Below, one piece after another: positions 54,953 to 63,514 of a stretch of 64,000 nt of DNA. The notes below the pieces were generated by a model that was not told the DNA's origin, ran no database searches, and saw only the letters and a program-made list of their open reading frames with translations. Both the position numbers and the translations under genes were made by a program. The stretch spans positions 263,489-327,488 of the forward strand of contig NZ_QQBA01000001.1 in the NCBI RefSeq assembly GCF_003350545.1, in the 5' to 3' direction. This DNA is from Flavobacterium glaciei (GTDB lineage: Bacteria; Bacteroidota; Bacteroidia; Flavobacteriales; Flavobacteriaceae). Every line of letters begins with the position of its first letter. The first letter of the stretch is position 1.

Positions 54953-55960
54953 TTAATTTAAGAGATTCGAATTTTCTCTTTCCAACTGATTATAAATATT
55001 CTTAACATCTTGCGAGCTGTCTTTATGCAAAATTAAATTAGCAGTTTCCGTATAAACAAAAATGGTGTTTTTTAATCCAACAAAAGCGGTATAATTATCC
55101 GTTCCGATTACCATATTCCCATTTTTATCAACAGAATGCCCCGTAGCAACAAGATAGTCGTAAACCGATTCAAAAGAACCTAAATCAGACCAAATGAATG
55201 TCGATGGTACTACTTTTATTTTTTTACTTCTTTCCATAACTGCATAATCAACGCTGATGGAAGGAATTTCGAGAGACAATTGTAAATCTAAAGTACCGTT
55301 TATGTTACTATTCCATGCTATTTTAGATTTCTCGTATACATCAGGTTGAAAGGATTTTAGTTCTTCCAGAAACACACTTGCTTTAAAACAAAACATCCCA
55401 CTGTTCCAAAGAAAATTTCCTTTGTCGATGAAATCCTTTGCAGTTACTTGGTTTGGCTTTTCTCTAAAAGAAATCACATCATCTCCTTTGCGTTCTATAT
55501 AACCATATCCTATCTCTGGCTTAGTAGGCACAATTCCAAACGTGACAATAAAGCCTCTAGTAGCTTTTTCGACAGCCTCATTTATAGCCACTTCATAATT
55601 TTCCATTTCATCTATAATATGATCAGAAGGCGTAACTATTAATATATCATCTGGTTGCGATGCAAAAGCTGCAAAAGCTATTGCGGCAGCAGTATTTCTT
55701 GGTGTAGATTCAACAATATCTAAATAAGATGTGTTCGATTTTTCCATCACTTTTCTGCTTAGATGGCAATTATCAATATTGCCCACAACCATAATTTGAT
55801 TGGCAATATTACGATTACGTTCCACTGTCATTTCAAATAAAGACTTTCCATCAAACAAATCCAAATATTGTTTAGGTTGACTTTTTCGGGATAAAGGCCA
55901 TAATCTGCTACCTACTCCGCCAGTAAGAATGACATGTGTGATTGAATGTTTATTTTTCAT
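54953..55960 (-). CDS. manC: Mannose-1-phosphate guanylyltransferase
   Basis: A 335-aa single-domain GMP (without the fused isomerase of long ManC/AlgA). The signature VILTGGVGSRLWPLSRKSQP begins near residue 10. ESTPRNTAAAIAFAAF, TPSDHII, FREKPN and FLWNSGMFCFKAS are all present. It makes GDP-mannose, feeding Gmd and Fcl. It lies 61 bp downstream of the decayed dehydrogenase. Confidence 0.95.
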   Translation of the reverse strand: MKNKHSITHVILTGGVGSRLWPLSRKSQPKQYLDLFDGKSLFEMTVERNRNIANQIMVVGNIDNCHLSRKVMEKSNTSYLDIVESTPRNTAAAIAFAAFASQPDDILIVTPSDHIIDEMENYEVAINEAVEKATRGFIVTFGIVPTKPEIGYGYIERKGDDVISFREKPNQVTAKDFIDKGNFLWNSGMFCFKASVFLEELKSFQPDVYEKSKIAWNSNINGTLDLQLSLEIPSISVDYAVMERSKKIKVVPSTFIWSDLGSFESVYDYLVATGHSVDKNGNMVIGTDNYTAFVGLKNTIFVYTETANLILHKDSSQDVKNIYNQLERENSNLLN

Positions 55961-56021
55961 GCTGAACTTTTAAATCTTTAGTATTGCTATTTTGATTCTA
56001 TGTCTTTTTATATGTGGTGTT

Positions 56022-57300
56022 TTATAACCGTCCATCTACTGCATCACCTAAAACACCTTTAACATCATACAACAAACTAGTCGGATTTTGTAATGTGGTC
56101 AAGTCTAAATCAAAAAATTGATGGTGTGCTACTCCCAAAATTACTGCATCAAACTTCTCAGTTGGTATTACATTTGTTGTAACCAAGTTATATTCTTTTT
56201 GTACTTCTAATGGATTTGCAAGAGGATCATCTATCGTTACAGTTATTCCTTAATCCGTTAATGCAGCTATAACATCCACAATTTTTGTATTCCGAACATC
56301 TGGACAGTTTTCTTTGAATGTAATTCCAAGCATTAAAACTGAAGCTCCATTAACCGAAATTCCTTTTTTTAATCATCAGCTTTACTACTTGAGAAGCTAC
56401 ATATTCGCCCATACTATCATTCAATGCCCTACCGGCTAAAATAATTTCAGGATGATCACTAAATTCTTGCGCACGTTGAGCTAAGTAATAAGGATTAACC
56501 CCAGAAAAAATGACCTCCAACTAAACCCGGTTTAAAAGGCAGAATATTCCATTTGGTTCTCGCTGTTTCTAATACCGCTTGCGTATTGATATTCATCAAA
56601 TTGAATGTTTTTGCTAACTCGTTTACAAAAGCAATATAGATATTCCGTTAGTTTTCAATTACTTTGACTGGTTCGGCAACCTTTAATGATGGTGCCAAGT
56701 ACGTCCCAGCTGTAATAACCGATTGATATAACTCATTGACACAAAGGCTAATTTCAGGTGTTGAACCCGAAGTGATTTTCAAAATTTTTTATACCGTATG
56801 CTCTTTATCTCTAGGATTAATTCTTTCAGGAGAGTAACCCGCAAAAAAATCAACATTAAATTTCAATCCTGAAACTCTCTCTAATACTGGTACACATTTC
56901 TCTTCAGTTACTCCAGGATATACTGTAGATTCATAAATAACAATATCCCTTTTCTTTAATACCGAACATACAGCGCTTGATATGTATAATAAAGTTAAAT
57001 CATGACGATTGTTCTTATCAGCCGGAGCGGAACAGTAACTACGTAGTAATTATAGTCTGAAATGTCTTTAATATCAGTCGTTTAATATAAACCAACAGCT
57101 TTACCCGGTTGATTCAATAAGACTTTTTGCAACGCAACATCATCAACTTCAAAAGTAGTATCAGTACCCGATTTTAAAAAATTAACTCTAGTTTGATTGA
57201 TATCTAATCCAACAACAGCATGTTTGATTGCAAACAGTCTTACCAAAGGTAACCCTACGGGACCGAAACCAATTATTGCTATTTTTGTATTAGAGTTCAT
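56022..57300 (-). pseudogene. Decayed UDP-HexNAc 6-dehydrogenase (paralogue of 50212-51492)
   Basis: From an ATG at 57300 the first 72 residues read as a normal dehydrogenase N-terminus (KIAIIGFGPVGLPLVRLFA), then stop at TAA. Similarity to the gene at 50212 continues to the C-terminus (LLYDVKGVLGDAVDGRL, stop 56022-56024). The frame is broken by several stops (for example TAA in the VIEN-RN block near 56650, and TAA for the Tyr before GIT near 56252). There are also one-base shifts near 57028, 56506 and 56365. The second Gly-x-Gly has become GFGPVG (Tyr to Pro). It is clearly non-functional. Confidence 0.9.
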
Positions 57301-57397
57301 TTTTTGAACAATTATTAGTAATTATTGTTAATTTTATTACACAGCTTCGCATTTCATGCTCACAAAAACGAACTGAAATTACAATAATTTAAAATGT

Positions 57398-57405
57398 CAA
57401 ATATA
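57398..57405 (-). promoter_or_regulatory. Putative -7 box upstream of the decayed dehydrogenase
   Basis: TATATTTG on the minus strand, about 98 bp before the ATG at 57300. No -33 match. If active it would now drive manC-fcl-gmd through the pseudogene. Confidence 0.3.
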
Positions 57406-57845
57406 AGCACAATATGCCGGTTTTTGAACTATTATTTACCTTAAGAAACACTAAGATACTTTCCCAAAAACCAAAAACAAATACAACCTACTGAAAATCA
57501 TAAAGAAACACTTTTATTATTAACTAAACTACCAAAAAAAATCACCTAATTTGGTGATAAAAAACCCAAAAAAAAGGGGGTAAACTTACCGTTAAATAAC
57601 ACTAAATTACAAATACAATTTTAGAATGGAAAGCATAAATAATTATTGAAATATACAAATGAACTTATCCTATTTTGAGCCTTAAGACTTTGGTTATTCC
57701 AAAAGTTAAATCCTTTTTCTACATTTTTTAAAACAAACAGAAATAAACTTCTTTTTATACTGAAGTTAAAGCCTCATGTGATTCCATATTTTTTTCAGAG
57801 CTTTTTAAAATAATACTATTCAACACCTGGCTTATTTAATGAAAT

Positions 57846-57881
57846 AACACAGCCTAACTCTCAATCGAGTTAGGCTGTGTT
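57846..57881 (-). terminator. Strong intrinsic terminator after the NusG-like gene
   Basis: A perfect 15-bp stem (AACACAGCCTAACTC with GAGTTAGGCTGTGTT) around TCAATC, about 63 bp beyond the stop of the NusG-like gene. A T-rich tail follows on the minus strand. It separates the antiterminator gene from the manC-fcl-gmd side of the cluster. Confidence 0.85.
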
Positions 57882-57943
57882 AAATAATCTAAAATGCAGT
57901 TTTTTTTTCAATATAGACCCATTAAAGAATAATGCGAAAGTGG

Positions 57944-58411
57944 TTACTTTAGTTTCATTTTCAGAACACAACCTAGTGATTCTAAAACCATCACATAGTG
58001 TGTATTAGTAACTTCTTTTACAATTGCTTTATGATTAGAAAACGGACCAGAATCCAGTTGTATAGCATCTCCAACTTCAAATGAAAGTACTGAAACATCG
58101 TTACTCTCAGCAGGATTTAGCCATTTTTTTATAATACTGATCTCTTCGTCTCTTACAATTGCCGGTTTTCCCAACCAAAATAAATAACGTACAACACCTA
58201 CTGACTGAAAAACTAAATTTCGTTCGGAATCCGGTAATTGAACAAAGACGTAGGAATTAAAAAGAGGCACTTCTACTTTTTTCTTTCTATCTGACCATTG
58301 TCTGACTTGAGTAATCAAAGGACAGTAACATTCTATTCCTTTATTCCTTAATTGTTCTGCAACTTTTTTCTCCCATTTCGGTTTTGTGTAAACTACATAC
58401 CAATTCATCAT
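57944..58411 (-). CDS. NusG-like transcription antiterminator (UpxY/RfaH family)
   Basis: A 155-aa NusG paralogue. The NGN domain covers about residues 1-105, with NWYVVYTKPKWEKKVAEQL, IECYCPLITQVRQWSDRKKK and NSYVFVQL. A KOW-type domain follows (SFEVGDAIQLDSGPFSNHKA, about 115-155). It lacks the insertions of housekeeping NusG and matches the size of UpxY proteins, which bind RNA polymerase at capsule loci and let it pass early terminators. A strong terminator lies right downstream. Its location in the middle of the cluster, after wza-wzc-wbpP-ugd, is unlike the first-gene position of UpxY in Bacteroides. Confidence 0.88.
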   Translation of the reverse strand: MMNWYVVYTKPKWEKKVAEQLRNKGIECYCPLITQVRQWSDRKKKVEVPLFNSYVFVQLPDSERNLVFQSVGVVRYLFWLGKPAIVRDEEISIIKKWLNPAESNDVSVLSFEVGDAIQLDSGPFSNHKAIVKEVTNTHYVMVLESLGCVLKMKLK

Positions 58412-58564
58412 ATATTTTGTTTTACACTACTAATTTTAGTATTATTATTCGGAATAAGTTTATAAGTATTTCAATATGAAAACAACTAGTTTGACAACAT
58501 TTCAGCCTTATCAATTTATTATCTTAGTTTCTTTCTAACAAGTAATTAAAACTCATGCTTTTTT

Positions 58565-59956
58565 TTAAGAACCTATACTTTGGTATACAAAACCGATAGC
58601 TTTTAATTCTGAAGCATTCAACAAGTTTCTACCATCAAAAACAAAAGCAGGTTTTTGCATAGAATCATAAATTTTTTTCCAATCGTAATTTTTGAATTCA
58701 TCCCATTCTGTAAGTACTGCTATAGCATGTGCATTATTACAAGCATCGTACGGATTATCAAAAGAACTTACACTATTACTATTTAATTCAGCACTTCTAG
58801 TTTCTAAATAATTTAAATCGTCAATAATTTTTTTATTAGACACCTTAGGATCGTAAACAGCAATTTTTGCATGTTCATTTATCAAATCATCGGCAACATA
58901 AATAGCAGCCGACTCTCTTGTATCATTAGTATCTTTTTTGAAAGCCCAACCTAGAAAAGTTACTTTTTTATCAGAAACTGTATTGTAAAGTGTTTGAACA
59001 ATGTTATTAGAAAAACGTCTTTTCTGGTGATCATTCATTATAATTACTTGTTCCCAATAATCAGCTACTTCATGTAATCCATATGATTTTGCGATATAAA
59101 CCAAATTCAATATGTCTTTTTGAAAACAAGAACCTCCAAATCCAACAGAAGCTTTAAGAAATTTCGATCCTATTCTGCTATCCATTCCTATTGCTTTTGC
59201 AACTTCATTCACATTAGCACCCGTTTTTTCACAAAGCTCTGACATGGCATTTATAGAAGAAATCCTTTGTGCTAGAAAAGCATTAGCCGTCAATTTAGAA
59301 AGCTCAGAAGACCAAACATTAGTAGTTAATATTTTGTCCGTAGCTACCCAATTTGAATATACATCAACTAAAGCCTGAATCGCTTTCTGTCCTTCTACAG
59401 AAGAATCGCCTCCAATTAATATCCTATCCGGATTCAATAAATCCTGGACAGCAGTTCCTTCAGCTAAAAACTCTGGATTAGATAAAATTTGAAACTGTAC
59501 TCCATTCCCAGTATTGTCTAATATACTTTTAATAGCCTCAGCAGTTCTAACAGGGAGTGTCGATTTTTCTACAACAATTTTGTTGTCTCTAGCAACTTTG
59601 GCAATTTGTCTTGCGCACAATTCAATATATTTCAAATCAGCTGCCATACCTTTTCCCTTACCGTAGGTTTTAGTAGGTGTATTTACTGATATAAAAATAA
59701 TTTGAGCTTCATCTATAGCTTTTTCCACATTAGTAGAAAAAAACAAATTTCTACCTCTAGCATCAGCAACAATTTCGCTCAAACCTGGTTCATAAATAGG
59801 GATATTATCTACATTTTCATCATTCCATGCATTAATTCGCTCTTCATTTAAGTCTACTACCGTAACTTGTATTTGCGGGCATTTTTGAGCAATGACAGCC
59901 ATCGTTGGACCTCCAACATATCCTGCTCCAATGCAACAAATTTTTGTAATTTTCAT
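58565..59956 (-). CDS. ugd: UDP-glucose 6-dehydrogenase, eukaryote-like type
   Basis: A 463-aa protein resembling animal and plant UGDH more than the 390-aa bacterial form. [18 protein letters not shown] binds [16 protein letters not shown] and [19 protein letters not shown] follow. [15 protein letters not shown] is the central block, and [14 protein letters not shown] holds the catalytic Cys. [16 protein letters not shown] is in the C-terminal domain. It makes UDP-glucuronate, the precursor for the CapI-like epimerase at 49153. It lies between the second WbpP copy and the antiterminator gene. Confidence 0.94.
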   Translation of the reverse strand: MKITKICCIGAGYVGGPTMAVIAQKCPQIQVTVVDLNEERINAWNDENVDNIPIYEPGLSEIVADARGRNLFFSTNVEKAIDEAQIIFISVNTPTKTYGKGKGMAADLKYIELCARQIAKVARDNKIVVEKSTLPVRTAEAIKSILDNTGNGVQFQILSNPEFLAEGTAVQDLLNPDRILIGGDSSVEGQKAIQALVDVYSNWVATDKILTTNVWSSELSKLTANAFLAQRISSINAMSELCEKTGANVNEVAKAIGMDSRIGSKFLKASVGFGGSCFQKDILNLVYIAKSYGLHEVADYWEQVIIMNDHQKRRFSNNIVQTLYNTVSDKKVTFLGWAFKKDTNDTRESAAIYVADDLINEHAKIAVYDPKVSNKKIIDDLNYLETRSAELNSNSVSSFDNPYDACNNAHAIAVLTEWDEFKNYDWKKIYDSMQKPAFVFDGRNLLNASELKAIGFVYQSIGS

Positions 59957-59975
59957 TTATTCAAATTTTAATGTG

Positions 59976-59983
59976 CAAATATA
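59976..59983 (-). promoter_or_regulatory. Putative -7 box for ugd
   Basis: TATATTTG on the minus strand, 20 bp upstream of the ugd ATG. The distance suits a short-leader promoter, but there is no clear -33 TTG. Confidence 0.4.
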
Positions 59984-60021
59984 TTTTAATTTATCGTACC
60001 GTTTTGCTTTAAATACTTCTT

Positions 60022-61005
60022 TTATTTAAGGTTATTCCAATACCATTCTACAGCTTCTTTTAATCCTTCTTGCATCGAATATTTTGGATTATATCCTAAT
60101 AACGATTTAGCTTTCTCAATACTTGCTAAAGAATGCGGAATATCACCAGGTCTATTAGGGCCGTATTCTATCTCGACAGCGGCAATTCTTTCATCATAAA
60201 CACTTAGGAAATCTTTTAAATAATCAACTAAATTATTCAACGTATTCCTGTCACCATAAGCGGTATTATAAACGGTATTGATAGCATCAGGATTTTCTAC
60301 TAACATAGCCAACTCATTCATTTTCAGTACGTTATCAATGTAAGTGAAGTCACGGGAGTAATTCCCATCCCCATTTATTTTTGGACTTTCCAACTGCATC
60401 AATTGCATAACAAATTTGGGAATGACCGCTGCATAAGCTCCGTTAGGATCTTGTTTTCGACCAAAAACATTAAAATAACGCAATCCGATAGTCTCTAAAC
60501 CATAGGTTTTGCTAAATATTTCAGCATATAATTCATTAACATATTTTGTAATTGCATAAGGAGAAAGTGGTTTTCCAATTACGGCTTCAACTTTAGGCAG
60601 AGCTTCTGAGTCACCATAAGTAGATGAACTTGCTGCGTAAATAAATCGTTTGACTTTTGCATCTCTTGAGGCGACTAACATGTTCAAAAAACCAGAGACA
60701 TTTACATCATTTGTAACAACAGGATCATTAATAGATCTGGGTACAGAACCTAAAGCAGCTTGATGCAAGACATAATCTATGCCTTGTACAGCATTTTGAC
60801 ATTCAGCTCCATTACGGATATCGCCTTCAATTAAATGAAAATCAGGATGATTTATAAAGTCTTTTAAATTATGTCTGTATCCAGTTGCAAAATTATCAAA
60901 ACAAACAACCTTATAATCTTTAGATAAAAAATATTCACAAAGATTAGAACCTATAAATCCTGCTCCACCCGTTATTAAAACGGAACTTTTTGTTTCTATT
61001 TTCAT
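60022..61005 (-). CDS. wbpP: UDP-HexNAc C4-epimerase (WbpP/TviC-like), copy 2
   Basis: A 327-aa SDR almost block-identical to the protein at 51601: VLITGGAGFIGSNLCEYFLS, ATGYRHNLKDF, AASSSTYGDSEALP, SPYAITKYVNELYAE, RYFNVFGRKQDPNGAYAAVI. Differences cluster in the N-terminal 80 residues and the C-terminal quarter. It has six extra N-terminal residues (MKIETKSS region). Like copy 1 it should interconvert UDP-GlcNAc(A) and UDP-GalNAc(A). Its former partner may be the decayed dehydrogenase at 56022. It lies 25 bp after wzc copy 2. Confidence 0.9.
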   Translation of the reverse strand: MKIETKSSVLITGGAGFIGSNLCEYFLSKDYKVVCFDNFATGYRHNLKDFINHPDFHLIEGDIRNGAECQNAVQGIDYVLHQAALGSVPRSINDPVVTNDVNVSGFLNMLVASRDAKVKRFIYAASSSTYGDSEALPKVEAVIGKPLSPYAITKYVNELYAEIFSKTYGLETIGLRYFNVFGRKQDPNGAYAAVIPKFVMQLMQLESPKINGDGNYSRDFTYIDNVLKMNELAMLVENPDAINTVYNTAYGDRNTLNNLVDYLKDFLSVYDERIAAVEIEYGPNRPGDIPHSLASIEKAKSLLGYNPKYSMQEGLKEAVEWYWNNLK

Positions 61006-61030
61006 TTGTACGTATTTTTAAAACAATCCA

Positions 61031-63499
61031 TTATTTAGTTTGTTTTTTCAAAATCTTCTGTGCTATTCTTTGATAAATACTTTTAGTCTTACCCTCTTCA
61101 TAATATCCATTTGCATAGGTTCCATAACCATAGCCGTATCCATAACCATAGCCGTAACCAGTACCATATTTTGCTTTATTCTCTAAACCATTTAAAACAA
61201 TACTGGCATTATTTAACTCTCCGCGTTTCACCCTGTTGTTTAACAGCGTTATCATATCTTTTTTAGTATAGTTCTGTCTTACTATATATAAGGTAACATC
61301 ACAATATTGCGCTAGTTCTAAAGCATCTGACACCAACCCTACTGGAGGCGTATCCAATATGATATAATCGTATTTTTTCTTTAACTCGCCTATTAATTCA
61401 CCCATTCCTTGACTCATAATCATTTCAGCAGGATTAGGCGGAATAGGTCCTGACAAAATAACGTCTAAAAAAGGTATGTGTGTATGATTGATGATTTCGT
61501 CAATTGTTTTTTGTTTTATCAGATAGTTTACAATCCCAACATCATTTGATAAATTAAATTCAGTGGACAGCTTAGGCTTTCTTAAATCCAAACCGATAAC
61601 AACCGTTTTTTTCTCGCTAAGTGCAAATACCGTAGCGATATTAATAGAACAAAATGTTTTTCCCTCTCCACTCACTGAAGATGTAATCATTAGTGTCTTT
61701 GCCCCATCTAAATTTTGTTGCTTATATAGAAATTGAAGAGAAGAACGAATGGCTCTGAAGGATTCTGATAAAGCTGATTTTGGTTTGTCGAATACAGCTA
61801 GATTGGTATTCTCTTTATTGACACCAACAACACCTATTAAAGGGATTTTTGTCATCTTACTGATATCCTCAGCATTCTGAATCGAATTATTGATAAAGAA
61901 AACTGCAAATACAAAAATTAACGGAAAAAGTATCCCCAGAAATAAAGCCAATACATAATTAACTGATGTTTTTGGACCTATAAGTCCTCCGCCAACATCC
62001 TTAGCAGGATCTATAAAATGAATATCTGATAAATTCGCAGCCTTAACAATATCTGCTTCGCTTCTTTTTTGAAGAAAAGTGCTGTAAATATTATCACTCA
62101 AATCATATTTCCTTTTAATCTTAATAAGCTCTTGCTGATCATCCGGGAGTGCCTTTATAGTACTTTCAGCTTCATTTATTTTACTGCTTACCATTGCTAA
62201 ATCATATTGAAGAGATGCTTTAGCTGTAGCTATATTCTCTAACAAAACATTTTTAATAGCCTCCATTTGATTGTCAAAATCCTTAAATATTTTATCGCTT
62301 TTTACAGCATAAGCCATTTCAGATCTTTGAGTAGATAATGCTATTAACTTTGAAATATTTACAACGATATTAGGGTCTTCTATTCCTGCTACGGAAGGAG
62401 CAGGAAGTTTTGCGTAGTTTACACTGTTTTTTAAATAGGCTTTTAAGGAATTATAATAAGCCATTTTACGATTAATCTCGTCTTTTTTGACATCAAATTC
62501 CAAAATCTTTTCTGAAAACTTACCTCCACCTTCTTCTATATCATAAATGTTTTTTCCTTTTCTAAAAGATTTTAACTCATTTCCAGTTTCCTTAAGTTGG
62601 GATTCCATCGTGACTAATGTACTATCTATAAAAGCTATGGTATTTGTCGCAAACTGGTTCTTACCATCCAATTGCCTCTTGATAAGCATTTTAACCGTCG
62701 CGTTTAAATACTCAACCATTCTTGCTTTATTAGTTCCCTGCATCCCTAAGGTAATTATTGAACCACCTTTATCATCTGATCTAACGCTAATACCTTTGTA
62801 TCCTGATACAGTTCCATTAAAATCGTTAAACTGTACAAAATATTCGTTCCCTTTATAAAAGCCAGGATTTTCATTTATTTGTAACTTCCAATTTAAAAAA
62901 GGCAAAGAAACTTTTTCGCCAACCTTATATCTTTTTACAAAATCTCCTGTTGCTACAGCGGTATTACTGTATGAATTATCAGAATAGGTAATTAAAGATA
63001 CATTTTGACTAGCAAAAGGAATTCTAATTTCATAAACATTTTCACTAATAAATTTAATACCTATTAAAGTTCCTGCTAACTGTCCTTTTGATTTGTCTAT
63101 ATTGATATTAAAAGGGATTGCTCCATAAGCGTCTATTAAATTATATTCTCCTTGAACAAAGTAACTAATATAATATTGTAATTTATCTACAACCAGTTCA
63201 TTATGCGATCTAGATTGCAACGTCGTTGATATAGTCTGAACTTGATCTGAAGTACCTCCCCAATTAAAGACTAAACTAGTATTAGATGTAAAAAGAGGAT
63301 TACTTTCTTCTTTTACTGAAATAAGTGTTTCCATACCGTAAATTTTTTCTTTACGAATATTCACCTGATAAGCAATCGTGAAAGTGATTAATAAACTTAA
63401 TAAAAACCACTTCCAGTAACTTCCAATTTTTATTAAAAAACCCTTGAAGTCAAAACTTACTTGGTTTTCAAAAATCGAAAAATCTTTTATATCTAACAT
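61031..63499 (-). CDS. wzc: Polysaccharide co-polymerase / BY-kinase, second copy
   Basis: An 822-aa Wzc. The first membrane helix is at about 30-46, then a long periplasmic region with coiled-coil-like segments (about 290-470), and a second helix at about 514-537. The kinase domain has Walker A within SSVSGEGKTF (607-616), A' in VVIGLDLRKP (633-642) and Walker B in YIILDTPP (712-719). The tail is very tyrosine-rich: GYGYGYGYGYGYG at 781-793, then further Tyr at 795, 799, 800 and 809. It regulates polymer length and export with the Wza encoded upstream. It is more divergent from the first Wzc than a recent copy would be. Confidence 0.94.
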   Translation of the reverse strand: MLDIKDFSIFENQVSFDFKGFLIKIGSYWKWFLLSLLITFTIAYQVNIRKEKIYGMETLISVKEESNPLFTSNTSLVFNWGGTSDQVQTISTTLQSRSHNELVVDKLQYYISYFVQGEYNLIDAYGAIPFNINIDKSKGQLAGTLIGIKFISENVYEIRIPFASQNVSLITYSDNSYSNTAVATGDFVKRYKVGEKVSLPFLNWKLQINENPGFYKGNEYFVQFNDFNGTVSGYKGISVRSDDKGGSIITLGMQGTNKARMVEYLNATVKMLIKRQLDGKNQFATNTIAFIDSTLVTMESQLKETGNELKSFRKGKNIYDIEEGGGKFSEKILEFDVKKDEINRKMAYYNSLKAYLKNSVNYAKLPAPSVAGIEDPNIVVNISKLIALSTQRSEMAYAVKSDKIFKDFDNQMEAIKNVLLENIATAKASLQYDLAMVSSKINEAESTIKALPDDQQELIKIKRKYDLSDNIYSTFLQKRSEADIVKAANLSDIHFIDPAKDVGGGLIGPKTSVNYVLALFLGILFPLIFVFAVFFINNSIQNAEDISKMTKIPLIGVVGVNKENTNLAVFDKPKSALSESFRAIRSSLQFLYKQQNLDGAKTLMITSSVSGEGKTFCSINIATVFALSEKKTVVIGLDLRKPKLSTEFNLSNDVGIVNYLIKQKTIDEIINHTHIPFLDVILSGPIPPNPAEMIMSQGMGELIGELKKKYDYIILDTPPVGLVSDALELAQYCDVTLYIVRQNYTKKDMITLLNNRVKRGELNNASIVLNGLENKAKYGTGYGYGYGYGYGYGTYANGYYEEGKTKSIYQRIAQKILKKQTK

Positions 63500-63514
63500 T
63501 TTTTGAGCGCTGTT

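Larger units (their letters stand above)
57301..57943. other. Intergenic region between antiterminator gene and pseudogene
   Basis: A 643-bp gap. It holds a TATATTTG box (57398-57405), a weak hairpin ATCACC/GGTGAT (57541-57558) and a strong terminator (57846-57881). The rest is AT-rich with no recognised gene. The 60-bp element is not found here. Confidence 0.6.

Noticed and set aside
57082..57300. A 72-aa frame that looks like a short nucleotide-sugar dehydrogenase gene
   Set aside because: It is only the N-terminal part of the decayed dehydrogenase; homology continues in other frames to 56022.
61112..61170. Hexanucleotide repeats as a CRISPR-like array
   Set aside because: They are coding Gly-Tyr repeats of a Wzc tail with no spacers.
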